Assembly (NCBI GenBank): GCA_013298945.1
Contig: JAAFJR010000001.1
Location: 777,337-841,336, forward strand
Direction of reading: 5' to 3'
Length of the DNA: 64,000 nucleotides
DNA from: Polaromonas sp.
Lineage (GTDB): Bacteria; Pseudomonadota; Gammaproteobacteria; Burkholderiales; Burkholderiaceae_C
This document shows, in pieces, positions 51,785 to 61,499 of this stretch (positions are counted from its first letter, which is position 1; each line of letters opens with the position of its first letter). The notes beneath the pieces are model-generated. The model was not told the DNA's origin. It did not search any database and worked only from the letters and a program-made list of their open reading frames with translations. A program made the translations under genes and the position numbers.

Positions 51785-51824
51785 CGTGAATTTTTCACGC
51801 AGTCGTCAGATATTTACAACGATA

Positions 51825-52289
51825 TCATTGTTTAAAAGGTGCTCCAGATAGCTTAGAGCCCGCTTTGATGCCGCGTTTTTCAAACCAGCCTTTGTTCATT
51901 TCTAGTACATAGCGTACTTCTTTGGTTGAGCAATGGGCGTCTAAAGTTTGTGGTTTCATGTCTTCTAGGTTTACTATGGTGCCGTCATCGGCCACGAAAG
52001 CTGCAGTTAGTGGCAACAGGGTGTTTTTCATCCAAAAGCATTGTTTGGTAGGCTGCTCAAAGACAAAAAGCATGCCCTCATGGGCGGGCATGCTGGGACG
52101 GTTCATCAGCCCAATTTGACGCTGTTCTGGTGTCATCGCCAATTGGGTGTCAATTTGGTGCATACCAGCGGAGATTTTTATCCGCTGCAGGTTGAGTTGC
52201 GGGCCTTCTTGAGCACTGGCGCTGAGATGAAGAGCTGCCAGTAAGCCTAGCATCACGCAGCGGACGAATCGCGTTTGAAAGTGTTTCAT
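51825..52289 (-). CDS. secreted DUF192 protein
   Basis: A 154-residue exported protein with a signal peptide ending LHLSASAQ. The DUF192 core is MTPEQRQIGLMNRPSMPAHE, then GMLFVFEQPTKQCFWMKNTL and RYVLEMNKGWFEKRGIKAG. The family is of unknown function. It is convergent with sodB. Confidence 0.88.
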   Translation of the reverse strand: MKHFQTRFVRCVMLGLLAALHLSASAQEGPQLNLQRIKISAGMHQIDTQLAMTPEQRQIGLMNRPSMPAHEGMLFVFEQPTKQCFWMKNTLLPLTAAFVADDGTIVNLEDMKPQTLDAHCSTKEVRYVLEMNKGWFEKRGIKAGSKLSGAPFKQ

Positions 52290-52312
52290 AAGTAAGAAAA
52301 TCGCCTCAAAAT

Positions 52313-52350
52313 AAAAAATGCCCGCATTAAGATGAACTCAAGGCGGGCAG
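52313..52350 (-). terminator. terminator on minus strand downstream of the Lys/Ala peptide
   Basis: CTGCCCGCC / GCGGGCA followed by a T-run on the minus strand, with a loop of about 16 nt. It would end the 52395-52849 transcript before the DUF192 gene. Confidence 0.65.
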
Positions 52351-52394
52351 TTTTGACTTGGTATTGAACCGAAGTTCATACCCAGTCGCAAAAA

Positions 52395-52454
52395 TTACTT
52401 AGCTGCTGGAGCTGCTTTTTTTGCTTTTTTCATTTTCTTTGCTTTTTTAGCCAT
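52395..52454 (-). CDS. 19-residue Lys/Ala peptide, echo of the neighbouring gene's tail
   Basis: ATG 52454 to TAA 52395 encodes MAKKAKKMKKAKKAAPAAK. A GGAAG Shine-Dalgarno lies 7 nt upstream. The sequence nearly repeats the C-terminal stretch AKKAKKMKKAAKAKAAAPAA of the 52562-52849 protein. This suggests a partial duplication that gained its own start. It is too short to be certain of expression. Confidence 0.45.
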   Translation of the reverse strand: MAKKAKKMKKAKKAAPAAK

Positions 52455-52524
52455 GATAGTCTTCCAAATATTTAAAGTTAAAAAAAGTAGTGAATAATTT
52501 GCATTACTCACCACATCCGAATAC

Positions 52525-52557
52525 TAGCATGCTTGAAGCTAAGCTTCAAGCATGCTA
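52525..52557. terminator. long perfect hairpin between the two Ala/Lys genes
   Basis: AGCATGCTTGAAGCT pairs with its complement around a single A, a 15-bp stem (16 bp with the outer T/A). It starts 5 bp after the 52562 stop but lacks a T-run. It may be an attenuator or mRNA-stabilising hairpin rather than a classical terminator. Confidence 0.6.
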
Positions 52558-52561
52558 ATAA

Positions 52562-52849
52562 TTACTTAGCAGCTGGCTTTTCTGCAGCAGCTGGAGCAGC
52601 GGCTTTAGCTTTAGCAGCTTTCTTCATTTTCTTAGCTTTCTTAGCTGGCTTAGCAGCAGCTGCTGGCTTAGCTTCTTCTTTCTTCATTTCAGCTGCTGGA
52701 GCAGCTTTTGCAGCTGGTGCGGCAGCAGCTGGCGCTGCGGCTGGAGCAGCAGCTGGCTTAGCAGCAGCTGCAGGAGCAGCAGCGTGAGAAGCAGCGAATG
52801 TTGTAGCAGCGAAGAGGCCAGCGACCAAAGCAGCGAGGATTTTGTTCAT
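52562..52849 (-). CDS. secreted Ala/Pro/Lys-rich low-complexity protein
   Basis: A 95-residue protein with a clean signal peptide (ILAALVAGLFAATTFAASHA) and then low-complexity Ala/Pro blocks. EMKKEEAKP and KPAKKAKKMKKAAKAKA supply charge. No domain. Such proteins are common in Burkholderiales envelopes but uncharacterised. It is divergent from icd. Confidence 0.75.
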   Translation of the reverse strand: MNKILAALVAGLFAATTFAASHAAAPAAAAKPAAAPAAAPAAAAPAAKAAPAAEMKKEEAKPAAAAKPAKKAKKMKKAAKAKAAAPAAAEKPAAK

Positions 52850-53037
52850 GTTAAGAGTTCCTAAAAAATAACGTTATTTTAAAAAATTCCAACCAAAATT
52901 TTGGAAGGTGTATCCGTAACGAGGGGTGATTCGTTATGGTTGACAACTTTTTAAACTATTTTTGAAACTTTTTTAAGACTAGAATCCAAGGCACCTCGTT
53001 TCAAAGCATTCATTCGACAATATTGGAGAGCGTATTC

Positions 53038-54291
53038 ATGTACCAGCACGTCAAAGTGCCTGCAGGCGGCAGCAAAATCACGGTAAATGCTGATTTGACG
53101 ATCAATGTGCCAGAACAAGTCACTATTCCTTATATTGAAGGGGATGGTGTAGGAAGAGACATAACGCCTGTGATGCTCAAAGTGGTTAACGCAGCCGTAG
53201 ATAAAGCCTACGGTGGCAAGCGTACGATCCATTGGATGGAGGTCTACGCTGGCGAAAAAGCAGCCAAAGTGTATGGTGCTAGTGCTTGGCTACCTGAAGA
53301 AACGTTGAAAATTTTGCGCGAACACGTCATTTCCATCAAAGGCCCGTTGATGACACCACGGGGCGCCGGTATCCGATCTTTGAATGTGTCTCTGCGGCAA
53401 GAGCTTGATTTGTATGTTTGTTTGCGACCCGTGCAGTATTTTGCTGGCGTGCCGTCGCCATTGCGAGAGCCAGAAAAGACCAATATGGTCGTTTTCCGCG
53501 AAAATTCGGAAGATATATATGCGGGCATTGAGTTTGAAGCTGGCAGTGAAAAGGCCAAGAAACTCATCAAATTTTTGCATGATGAAATGGGGGTGAGGAA
53601 TATTCGCTTTCCTAATACATCCGGCATTGGTATCAAGCCTGTTTCCAGTGAAGGTACTGAGCGCTTGATGCGCAAAGCGATTCAATACGCGATTGACAAT
53701 GACAAGCCGAGCGTGACGATTGTTCACAAAGGCATCATCATGAAGTTCACCGAGGGTGCGTTTCGAGATTGGGCCTATGGCTTGGCACAAAATGAGTTTG
53801 GTGCAAAACTGATTGATGGTGGTCCGTGGTGTCAAATTAAGAATTCGAAAACCGGTAAAGCTATCATCATCAAAGATGTATTGGCAGACGACTTTTTGCA
53901 ACAAATCTTGTTGCGCCCGAGCGAGCACTCGGTTGTCGCAACCATGAATTTGAATGGTGATTACATTGCTGATGCCTTGGTCGCGCAGGTTGGGGCGATT
54001 GGTATTGCGCCAGGCGCGAACATGTCAGATACGGTAGCGTGTTTTGAAGTCACGCATGGTAGCGCTGCCAAGTATGCGGGAAAAGATTACGTGAACCCGG
54101 GCGCTTCCATTTTGGCGGCTGAAATGATGCTGCGCCATATGGGTTGGCTTGAGGCTGCGGATTTGATCATCAATGCGATGGAAAAATCAATTGCCAGCAA
54201 GAAGGTAACCTACGATTTTGCGCGGTTGCTGGAAGGTGCAACGCAGGTCAGCTGCTCAGGCTTTGGCCAAGTGATGATTGAGAACATGTGA
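53038..54291 (+). CDS. icd: isocitrate dehydrogenase (NADP)
   Basis: TCA-cycle oxidative decarboxylation of isocitrate. A 417-residue enzyme, as in E. coli (416). [15 protein letters not shown] opens the fold, [21 protein letters not shown] has the phosphorylatable Ser region, and the later motif is [23 protein letters not shown] 53038 ([10 protein letters not shown]) follows a GGAGAG Shine-Dalgarno; a TTG at 53023 overlaps that site and is rejected. Its stop overlaps the ABC gene start by 4 bp. Confidence 0.95.
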   Translation: MYQHVKVPAGGSKITVNADLTINVPEQVTIPYIEGDGVGRDITPVMLKVVNAAVDKAYGGKRTIHWMEVYAGEKAAKVYGASAWLPEETLKILREHVISIKGPLMTPRGAGIRSLNVSLRQELDLYVCLRPVQYFAGVPSPLREPEKTNMVVFRENSEDIYAGIEFEAGSEKAKKLIKFLHDEMGVRNIRFPNTSGIGIKPVSSEGTERLMRKAIQYAIDNDKPSVTIVHKGIIMKFTEGAFRDWAYGLAQNEFGAKLIDGGPWCQIKNSKTGKAIIIKDVLADDFLQQILLRPSEHSVVATMNLNGDYIADALVAQVGAIGIAPGANMSDTVACFEVTHGSAAKYAGKDYVNPGASILAAEMMLRHMGWLEAADLIINAMEKSIASKKVTYDFARLLEGATQVSCSGFGQVMIENM

Positions 54292-55793
54292 TTTCTTCTC
54301 CCAAAGCACCCTACAGTCATCCCCGCGTGGGTTACAAAAATGCCGACTTTGTTCGGTTTTTATTGTGCCCGCCGCTCTATGTCATGCTGTTTCTACTGTT
54401 GGTTGAGGCAGCACTTTCTGCAACGACGACGTGGCTCATCATCAAGGCGGGTCAAGACGTAGCGAATGAAGAATTTTTGATCGCTGATTTGGTATGGATC
54501 GTTGTCGTGCAATCGTCGGCTTATATTATCGGAGCCATCAGCTGGGTGTTTGCCGAGCGAGCAGGTTTTGGCGCATTTGGCCGCTATATGATGCGCTTTG
54601 CGCGTGACAACAAAAAATACGCAAATTTGCTGGGCAACAAGCAAGTTCGGGAAGTGACCGAGCCATTTTTAACCAATGAAACTTTCCATATTTTCTTTGA
54701 GTTGATGTTTGAGCTTGAAGCTGATTTAAAGCTCTTTTTCGGATTGATTTTCAATGCCTTGGTGCTAGGAATTGCCATTGATGCCGGATTACCAGTAGCC
54801 TACGCCGCCGTGTTAGCAGTATTGATGTGCATTCAATGGTTTGTACGAAAGCCTGTCGCTAGGGCGTATGCCAACAACCAACGCCAAACCAACCGTTTGA
54901 CGGCGCATACCTACAATGCTTGGGACAATATTTTTAGTGGTAACCGCTATAACTTCCGCTTGTGGCACGGCACGTTCAAAGAGCGTTTGCGCGATGCTTT
55001 GGCGGCGCAAATCAAATCCATCATGGCTCGCGAGGGTCTGTCAACTATCAGCGGCATCATCGCTTTGGGAATGGTATTTGGTTATATCGTAGTGATTGCA
55101 TCTCGTGACGTGTCAAACACAGCCTTGTTGATTGGTTTAGCCGCAACCTTGCCACGGCAAATCGAGCTGTCTCACGACGTACATGGCTTGGTTACTGGCT
55201 GGAACGATTTGCTTGCGGTGTGGACGCGCATCACGGGTGCATGCAACACCATGCACCCAGAGCCCGATGCTGACTTTGATTCGCGTATCAAATTTAACCG
55301 TGTTAGCTTGACGCTAAGAAATTCCACTAGCGGGCAAGTATTGGCTTGTAATTCTCTGGATTCAGCATTGGATTTGGTAAAAACACACCCAACGGGACGC
55401 ATCTTGGTGCGAGGTGGTAATGGTTCAGGCAAATCAACCCTGCTAGCCGCTATGAAAACCAAGCTAGGTACAAAGGCTTATTACTGGCCAACAGCAGATA
55501 ATTTGGCGTTTGCCTATGATAAGAATAGGTTAAGTGCTCAATCAGAATCCTCGGATGATGACGAAGACGCATTAAACGAAGAGTATGAGGAGCAAAAAAG
55601 TGGCTTTTCTTCAGGTGAGCGTCAACTTAAATCACTTCAAGAAATCGCTGAAAATACCACTGCCAGCGTTTATTTACTCGATGAGTGGGACGCCAATTTG
55701 GACGCCAAAAATCGCAGCCAAGCGGAGAGCTTGGTTGAAAAGATTGCTGCCAAAGCCTTGGTAATTGAGATTTCGCACCGAGATAGGGTTTAA
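54288..55793 (+). CDS. ABC-type ATPase fused to membrane domain (unusual subfamily)
   Basis: A 501-residue half-transporter. About 320 residues of membrane domain ([40 protein letters not shown]) precede a nucleotide-binding domain with Walker [14 protein letters not shown], signature [12 protein letters not shown] and Walker [13 protein letters not shown]. The H-loop is EISHRDR. The signature departs from LSGGQ (SSGERQ), and an acidic insert ([16 protein letters not shown]) precedes it. It resembles cyclic-peptide exporters in layout. It starts GTG 54288 overlapping the icd stop, so it is translationally coupled to a TCA enzyme, which is odd. Confidence 0.8.
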   Translation: MISSPKAPYSHPRVGYKNADFVRFLLCPPLYVMLFLLLVEAALSATTTWLIIKAGQDVANEEFLIADLVWIVVVQSSAYIIGAISWVFAERAGFGAFGRYMMRFARDNKKYANLLGNKQVREVTEPFLTNETFHIFFELMFELEADLKLFFGLIFNALVLGIAIDAGLPVAYAAVLAVLMCIQWFVRKPVARAYANNQRQTNRLTAHTYNAWDNIFSGNRYNFRLWHGTFKERLRDALAAQIKSIMAREGLSTISGIIALGMVFGYIVVIASRDVSNTALLIGLAATLPRQIELSHDVHGLVTGWNDLLAVWTRITGACNTMHPEPDADFDSRIKFNRVSLTLRNSTSGQVLACNSLDSALDLVKTHPTGRILVRGGNGSGKSTLLAAMKTKLGTKAYYWPTADNLAFAYDKNRLSAQSESSDDDEDALNEEYEEQKSGFSSGERQLKSLQEIAENTTASVYLLDEWDANLDAKNRSQAESLVEKIAAKALVIEISHRDRV

Positions 55794-55860
55794 ATAATCA
55801 CGCTATCCTCATATTTAACCATCAAGCTTTCAAGCTATTTCATGCTTGCTACAATGAATT

Positions 55861-56244
55861 ATGGCTACAAAATCTCCTGCTACTCCCGATAAATCTGCAA
55901 ACAATCCTGCACAACCTTCGCCCGCAATTCCGAAGCGAGACGACGGCGATACCACGGTGCTTGAGCGGGTGCCGCAAAAGACCAAGCCACCGCAAATGTA
56001 CCAAGTGGTGATGCTAAATGACGATTACACGCCGATGGAGTTTGTGGTTTTTGTGATTCAAGAGTTTTTCAAAAAAGACCGTGAAACAGCCACTCAAATC
56101 ATGCTCAAAATTCATCTAGACGGTAAAGGGGTTTGTGGCGTGTTTTCCAAAGACATTGCCGCCAGTAAGGTTGATCAAGTCGCTGGCGCCGCCAAAGAAC
56201 ATGGCCACCCGCTGCAATGCCAAGCTGAGCCAATTGATGAATGA
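55861..56244 (+). CDS. clpS: ATP-dependent Clp protease adaptor ClpS
   Basis: N-end rule adaptor that delivers substrates to ClpAP. The 127-residue protein has a disordered N-terminal part of about 40 residues and then the core [20 protein letters not shown], with the substrate-binding NDD and the ClpA-contacting region ([20 protein letters not shown]). It lies 137 bp upstream of clpA. Confidence 0.95.
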   Translation: MATKSPATPDKSANNPAQPSPAIPKRDDGDTTVLERVPQKTKPPQMYQVVMLNDDYTPMEFVVFVIQEFFKKDRETATQIMLKIHLDGKGVCGVFSKDIAASKVDQVAGAAKEHGHPLQCQAEPIDE

Positions 56245-56381
56245 AGATGGCCTCTTGAATCGAGTTCCAAGCACCCCATGTGAATCTGTAGCAAAACAAC
56301 AAATTTTGCGAAATTTACAACGAATTAAAAAATTGTAGATTTATTGATATAAAGTTATATAAATAGGCCAAAGGAAACAGC

Positions 56382-58730
56382 ATGATTGCCCAAGAGTTAG
56401 AAGTTAGTTTGCACATGGCCTTTGTTGAAGCTCGTCAGCAGCGCCATGAGTTCATCACCGTTGAGCATTTGCTGCTTGCATTGCTAGATAACCCCAGCGG
56501 CGCAGAGGTGTTGCGTGCTTGCTCCGCCAATATCGACGACTTGCGCAAGTCGCTTAACGCATTCATTGCGGACAACACACCGCAAGTTGCTGGTACCGAA
56601 GAAGTCGATACGCAGCCAACCCTAGGTTTTCAGCGCGTTATTCAGCGCGCCATCATGCATGTGCAGTCCACCGGCAGTGGCAAAAAAGAAGTGATTGGCG
56701 CGAACGTTTTGGTCGCTATTTTTGGCGAAAAAGACTCACACGCTGTTTACTATCTCCACCAGCAAGGCGTGACACGTTTGGACGTGGTCAATTTCATCGC
56801 CCACGGTATCAAAAAGAGCGACCCACCTGAGCCAGTCAAGTCGGGCGAATCTGCCGAACAATCTGAAGAGCAGGGCGCGGAAAAGCAAGAGAAGCAATCG
56901 CCACTAGATCAGTTCTGTGTCAACCTCAACAACCTCGCCATTTCCGGCAAAATCGACCCGCTTATCGGCCGTGACTATGAAGTCGAGCGCACGATCCAAA
57001 TTTTGTGCCGCCGCCGTAAAAATAACCCCTTGCTGGTAGGTGAAGCTGGTGTGGGTAAAACCGCGATAGCCGAAGGCCTGGCCTGGCGCATCACTCAAAA
57101 AGACGTGCCAGAAATTTTGGCCGAATCCGTTGTCTATTCGTTAGACATGGGCGCGTTGTTGGCTGGTACTAAATACCGTGGTGATTTTGAGCAGCGCTTG
57201 AAAGGTGTGCTCAAACAACTCAAAGACAAGCCTAACGGTATTTTGTTCATCGACGAAATTCATACCATCATTGGTGCGGGCGCTGCTTCAGGCGGCACCA
57301 TGGATGCGTCGAATTTGCTAAAACCGGCGCTCAGCTCGGGTCAGCTCAAATGCATAGGCGCAACCACGTTTACAGAATACCGCGCGATTTTCGAGAAGGA
57401 TGCCGCCTTGGCGCGTCGTTTCCAAAAAATTGATGTGGTTGAACCAACCGTGCCAGAAACTGTGGACATTCTCAAAGGCTTGAAGTCTCGCTTTGAAGAG
57501 CACCACAGCGTGAAATATGCCCTTGCGGCTTTGCAAGCTGCAGCTGAACTCAGCGCCAAATACATCAACGACCGCCAGTTGCCCGATAAGGCGATTGACG
57601 TGATTGACGAAGCCGGCGCAGCCCAGCGCATTTTGCCAGCGTCAAAGCGTAAAAAAGTCATTGGCAAAGCGGAAGTCGAAGAAATCGTCGCCAAAATCGC
57701 CCGTATTCCGCCTGCGAACGTGTCGAACGACGACCGCAGCAAGCTGCAAACGCTAGAGCGCGATTTGAAGAGCGTGGTTTTCGGGCAAGACAAAGCTCTG
57801 GATGTGCTGTCTGCCAGCGTCAAAATGGCGCGATCAGGCTTGGGCAAGGTAGATAAGCCGATTGGCTCTTTCCTCTTCAGCGGACCTACGGGTGTCGGTA
57901 AAACCGAAGCCGCCAAGCAGCTCGCCTATATCATGGGCATTGAGCTGATTCGCTTTGACATGAGTGAATACATGGAGCAGCACGCCGTCAGCCGTTTGAT
58001 TGGTGCGCCGCCGGGCTATGTCGGTTTTGACCAAGGTGGCTTGCTCACCGAAGCCATCACCAAAAAGCCGCATTGTGTGCTGTTGCTAGATGAGATTGAA
58101 AAAGCGCACCCTGCTATTTTCAATGTGCTGTTACAAGTGATGGACCACGGCACGCTGACGGACAACAATGGCCGCAAAGCTGATTTCCGCAATGTCATTT
58201 TGATCATGACCACCAACGCTGGCGCGGAAACCATGAACAAGGCGACCATAGGCTTCACCAACCCGCGCGAATCGGGCGACGAGATGGCTGATATCAAACG
58301 CCTGTTCACACCCGAGTTCCGCAACCGTTTGGATGCGACCGTCAGCTTCAAAGCCTTGGACGAAAACGTGATTCTGCGCGTGGCAGACAAGTTTTTGCTG
58401 CAACTGGAAACCCAATTGGCCGAAAAGAAAGTGGAAGTCACCTTCACCGACGGCTTGCGCAAGTATTTGGCGAAAAAAGGTTTCGATCCGCTCATGGGCG
58501 CACGCCCGATGCAGCGCTTGATTCAAGACATGATTCGCCGCGCTTTGGCTGACGAGTTGCTCTTTGGCCGTTTGGTAGATGGTGGCCGTTTGACGGTGGA
58601 CATCGCTCTGAAAACCGACGACAAAGGCGTGGAAACCGGCGAAGTGGTCTTAGACATCACCCCGCTGCCAAAGCCACCTAAGAAAGAAGGCAAAACCAAA
58701 TCTGAGGCGGAAGAGGTTTCAGAAGGCTAA
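56382..58730 (+). CDS. clpA: ATP-dependent Clp protease ATP-binding subunit ClpA
   Basis: A 782-residue AAA+ unfoldase that partners ClpP. The N-domain ([20 protein letters not shown]) binds ClpS. AAA-1 has Walker [16 protein letters not shown] and Walker [19 protein letters not shown]-2 has [14 protein letters not shown] and [12 protein letters not shown]. The C-terminus has the [10 protein letters not shown] sensor-2 and a Lys/Glu-rich tail. Its Shine-Dalgarno is AAAGGAAA. The terminator at 58768 follows. Confidence 0.96.
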   Translation: MIAQELEVSLHMAFVEARQQRHEFITVEHLLLALLDNPSGAEVLRACSANIDDLRKSLNAFIADNTPQVAGTEEVDTQPTLGFQRVIQRAIMHVQSTGSGKKEVIGANVLVAIFGEKDSHAVYYLHQQGVTRLDVVNFIAHGIKKSDPPEPVKSGESAEQSEEQGAEKQEKQSPLDQFCVNLNNLAISGKIDPLIGRDYEVERTIQILCRRRKNNPLLVGEAGVGKTAIAEGLAWRITQKDVPEILAESVVYSLDMGALLAGTKYRGDFEQRLKGVLKQLKDKPNGILFIDEIHTIIGAGAASGGTMDASNLLKPALSSGQLKCIGATTFTEYRAIFEKDAALARRFQKIDVVEPTVPETVDILKGLKSRFEEHHSVKYALAALQAAAELSAKYINDRQLPDKAIDVIDEAGAAQRILPASKRKKVIGKAEVEEIVAKIARIPPANVSNDDRSKLQTLERDLKSVVFGQDKALDVLSASVKMARSGLGKVDKPIGSFLFSGPTGVGKTEAAKQLAYIMGIELIRFDMSEYMEQHAVSRLIGAPPGYVGFDQGGLLTEAITKKPHCVLLLDEIEKAHPAIFNVLLQVMDHGTLTDNNGRKADFRNVILIMTTNAGAETMNKATIGFTNPRESGDEMADIKRLFTPEFRNRLDATVSFKALDENVILRVADKFLLQLETQLAEKKVEVTFTDGLRKYLAKKGFDPLMGARPMQRLIQDMIRRALADELLFGRLVDGGRLTVDIALKTDDKGVETGEVVLDITPLPKPPKKEGKTKSEAEEVSEG

Positions 58731-58767
58731 GTTTTCAGTCAATTCAACGACTATTTCAGCGATACTT

Positions 58768-58803
58768 AAAAGGGTTGGTAACTTCGGTTTCCAGCCCTTT
58801 TTT
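58768..58803 (+). terminator. terminator after clpA
   Basis: AAAAGGGTTGG / CCAGCCCTTTT stem with a bulge, a loop containing TTCG, and a T-run. It lies 38 bp past the clpA stop and just before sbcB. Confidence 0.82.
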
Positions 58804-58817
58804 ACAAGCAAATTCTT

Positions 58818-60254
58818 ATGTCATCACACGCTTTATCCCACACCTTCTTGTGGCACGACTACGAAACCTTCGGCATCAACCCCCGGGTTGATCGCCCCGC
58901 GCAGTTCGCCGCCATCCGCACCAATGCGGATTTAAATGTCATCGGCGAGCCCATCATGCTCTACTGCCAGCCAGCGGCAGACTACCTTCCAGACCCTGTC
59001 TCTTGCCTCATCACTGGAATCACCCCGCAAGTGTGTCTTGAGCGCGGCATTCCAGAGCATGAATTTGCAGCACAGATTGAAGCGGCGTTGTCTGAGCCTG
59101 GCACGATCGGCGTGGGTTACAACACCATTCGGTTTGACGACGAATTCACCCGCTTCATGCTCTGGCGCAATCTGCGCGACCCTTATGCGCGGGAGTGGCA
59201 AAACAACTGTGGCCGCTGGGACTTGATGGACGTGGTGCGCACCGCCTATGGCTTGCGACCTGATGGTATTGTGTGGCCCGGCAGTTTCAAGCTTGAAGAG
59301 CTGACTAAAGCCAACGGTCTGGCTCATGAAGCTGCGCACGATGCGCTGTCTGATGTGCTGGCGACGATTGATTTGGCGCGTTTGATCAAAAAAACCAACC
59401 CCAAATTGTTCGACTTTTGCCTCAGCCTGCACAAAAAAGACCGCGTCGCCACCGAGCTGGGTTTGCCCACCACGCTGCAAAATGCAAGGCCGTTTTTGCA
59501 CATTTCAGGCATGTTCCCGCCAGAGAAAGGCTGCATCGCCATCATGTTCCCGCTGGCCATGCACCCCACCAATAAAAACGAAATGATCGCGTGGGATTTA
59601 GCGCATGACCCGAGTGAGCTTGCGCTTCTCAAACCCGATGAAGTCCGCCTGCGCATGTTCACCAAAGCCAGCGAACTCCCCGCCGGCGTGACGCGTTTGC
59701 CAATCAAAACCGTGCATTTGAACAAATCGCCTATGGTCATCAGCAGCCTGAAAACCCTGAGCGCTGAGATGGCGCAAAAGTGGGGCATAGACATCGCTGC
59801 GCACATGCAAAACGCCGAAAAAGCCACAGCCTTGCCCGACATGAGCGCCCTGTGGCCCGTGATTTTTAAACGCCCAGAGGCTGAAAATGCCGCCGCGCCC
59901 GATGTGGATGCTGACCTTTACGGCGGCTTCATCGGTAACAACGACAGACGCCGTCTGACCCAGCTCATTGCACTGGAGCCAGACAAACTTGCAGAAGCCC
60001 GCACCGGATTTGAAGACGAGCGCCTAGAAGAACTCGTCTTCCGCTACAAAGCCCGCAACTTCCCCGATATCTTGAACGACGACGAGCAAGAGCAATGGCA
60101 TGAACACTGCGCAGCTAGATTACAAGTTGGTGAGGGCGGAGCAAGGTCGTTCGAGGCTTATTACGCGCAATTAAACGAGCTCTCCAAAACCGCAGATGCC
60201 AAAGGCATCGCGGTATTGTCTGCGCTGGCTGAATACGCTGAAAGCTTGGCTTAG
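58818..60254 (+). CDS. sbcB: exodeoxyribonuclease I
   Basis: 3'-5' single-strand exonuclease. A 478-residue protein with the DnaQ-like DEDD motifs FLWHDYETFGINP (Asp-x-Glu), GYNTIRFDDEFTRFMLWRNL, and AHDALSDVLATIDLA. The SH3-like and C-terminal helical domains follow (PLAMHPTNKNEMIAWDL, FPDILNDDEQEQWHEHCAAR). Length matches E. coli ExoI (475). Confidence 0.94.
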   Translation: MSSHALSHTFLWHDYETFGINPRVDRPAQFAAIRTNADLNVIGEPIMLYCQPAADYLPDPVSCLITGITPQVCLERGIPEHEFAAQIEAALSEPGTIGVGYNTIRFDDEFTRFMLWRNLRDPYAREWQNNCGRWDLMDVVRTAYGLRPDGIVWPGSFKLEELTKANGLAHEAAHDALSDVLATIDLARLIKKTNPKLFDFCLSLHKKDRVATELGLPTTLQNARPFLHISGMFPPEKGCIAIMFPLAMHPTNKNEMIAWDLAHDPSELALLKPDEVRLRMFTKASELPAGVTRLPIKTVHLNKSPMVISSLKTLSAEMAQKWGIDIAAHMQNAEKATALPDMSALWPVIFKRPEAENAAAPDVDADLYGGFIGNNDRRRLTQLIALEPDKLAEARTGFEDERLEELVFRYKARNFPDILNDDEQEQWHEHCAARLQVGEGGARSFEAYYAQLNELSKTADAKGIAVLSALAEYAESLA

Positions 60255-60263
60255 GCAAAAGCT

Positions 60264-61499
60264 TTAGAGGTCAAACGCCCGCTGCACAAACCAGTACAGC
60301 GCCATCAATGCGATGAGCACAGAGCCCCACTTGAAGACGCCGACTTGGTAAAACTTGGTGGCGCGTAGCCAGAATGCGAGGGGGAGGAAAATGGCGACTA
60401 TCGCCAGTTGACCTAGTTCTACGCCGACGTTGAAGCCTATCAAGGCGGTGACCAGCGCATTCTGCGGCAAGCCCAAATCTGCCAGCACCGAGGCGAAGCC
60501 GAAGCCGTGGATCAAGCCAAATCCAAACGCCATGACCCAGCGCCTCGTGTCTAAATTACCCCGAATATTGCTGATAGCCGCGACGATGATGGACGCGGCG
60601 ATGACCGATTCAACCAAGCGCGACGGCAGGCTGACATAGCCCAGCGCAGCCAACGTCAGCGTGATGGAGTGAGCAAGGGTGAAGGCGGTGACGACTTTGA
60701 GCACTTCTTTGAACGCGCCCCAGAACGAATCGGCAGGCTGTAGTTGTTTGATTGCATTCGATTTTTCATTGGTTTTTTTGAAAATCAACACCGCTGGCAG
60801 CAGCAGCGATAGCAAGAACAAAATGTGGTCAAAGCCGATCCAGATGTGCCAAACGCCTTCAACCACGTACTGCTTGAAACTTTGCCACTGACTAGGCGGT
60901 TGGAAGGGCAGGTTTTGCGTTGCAGTTTCAGTGCCTAGAATGACCGATAAAGCTTCTTTCTCGCCCGGTGGCAACCACTGAACGAGCCCGCGATGTGACG
61001 GGTCTACATCAAAAAGCAGTGAATATTTGACCTGCAAGGCATCCGCCAAAGCCGTACCGCAAGCGGCGCTCAAGCTCAGCACGGCGTAGGTGCCGTCGCT
61101 GTGTTTGTCCAACTGCATCGGGGCCGCAGTCGTCAACGCGCAGGGTTTGTCTTTGCTGGACAGCACCAAATTGGCGGTGGCGTACTTGGTGATATCGTCA
61201 CCCCGCGCCCGCACTTCACCCCAGGTCAGTGCGCCGTCGTTGTCACGGTCCAGTTGCAGCACGTAGTCCAAATCGCGCAGGGCGATGTCCCAGCGCACGG
61301 TGACGTCCGAGCCACCTGCTTGCGCGCTCATCGTCAAATAGCTGTCGCTGGGTTTATGTGCGAAGGCATTGGTGGATGCAAATATCGCTAAAAAAGCGAA
61401 TACAAATGCTACTAAAAATGATAGCAGCTTAGGCAATAAATACACCGACTGTAGGCGAAAATGCATGATTTTTGAGCTATTTAAGTGAAAAGAAGCCAT
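60264..61499 (-). CDS. HupE/UreJ family membrane protein with repeat-derived signal region
   Basis: A 411-residue protein. An exported domain (about 50-215) with an EF-hand-like DRDNDGALTWGEVRARG is followed by a HupE/UreJ membrane domain (HIWIGFDHILFLLSLLLPAV, AFTLAHSITLTLAALG, FGFGLIHGFGFASVLADLG). ATG 61499 overlaps the TPR stop (TAATG). The signal region QSVYLLPKLLSFLVAFVFAF is largely encoded by the dispersed repeat at 61408-61456, antisense frame. HupE proteins may move nickel or other metals; the substrate here is unknown. Confidence 0.84.
   Translation of the reverse strand: MASFHLNSSKIMHFRLQSVYLLPKLLSFLVAFVFAFLAIFASTNAFAHKPSDSYLTMSAQAGGSDVTVRWDIALRDLDYVLQLDRDNDGALTWGEVRARGDDITKYATANLVLSSKDKPCALTTAAPMQLDKHSDGTYAVLSLSAACGTALADALQVKYSLLFDVDPSHRGLVQWLPPGEKEALSVILGTETATQNLPFQPPSQWQSFKQYVVEGVWHIWIGFDHILFLLSLLLPAVLIFKKTNEKSNAIKQLQPADSFWGAFKEVLKVVTAFTLAHSITLTLAALGYVSLPSRLVESVIAASIIVAAISNIRGNLDTRRWVMAFGFGLIHGFGFASVLADLGLPQNALVTALIGFNVGVELGQLAIVAIFLPLAFWLRATKFYQVGVFKWGSVLIALMALYWFVQRAFDL
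61408..61456 (+). repeat. dispersed repeat, copy 20 (HupE-like signal peptide)
   Basis: Contains AGGCAATAAATACACCGACT. Antisense it encodes QSVYLLPKLLSFLVAF. TAG is retained because this frame does not read it. Confidence 0.88.

Noticed and set aside
53290..53928. 212-codon frame opposite icd
   Set aside because: Antisense to a strongly conserved gene and no recognisable domain.
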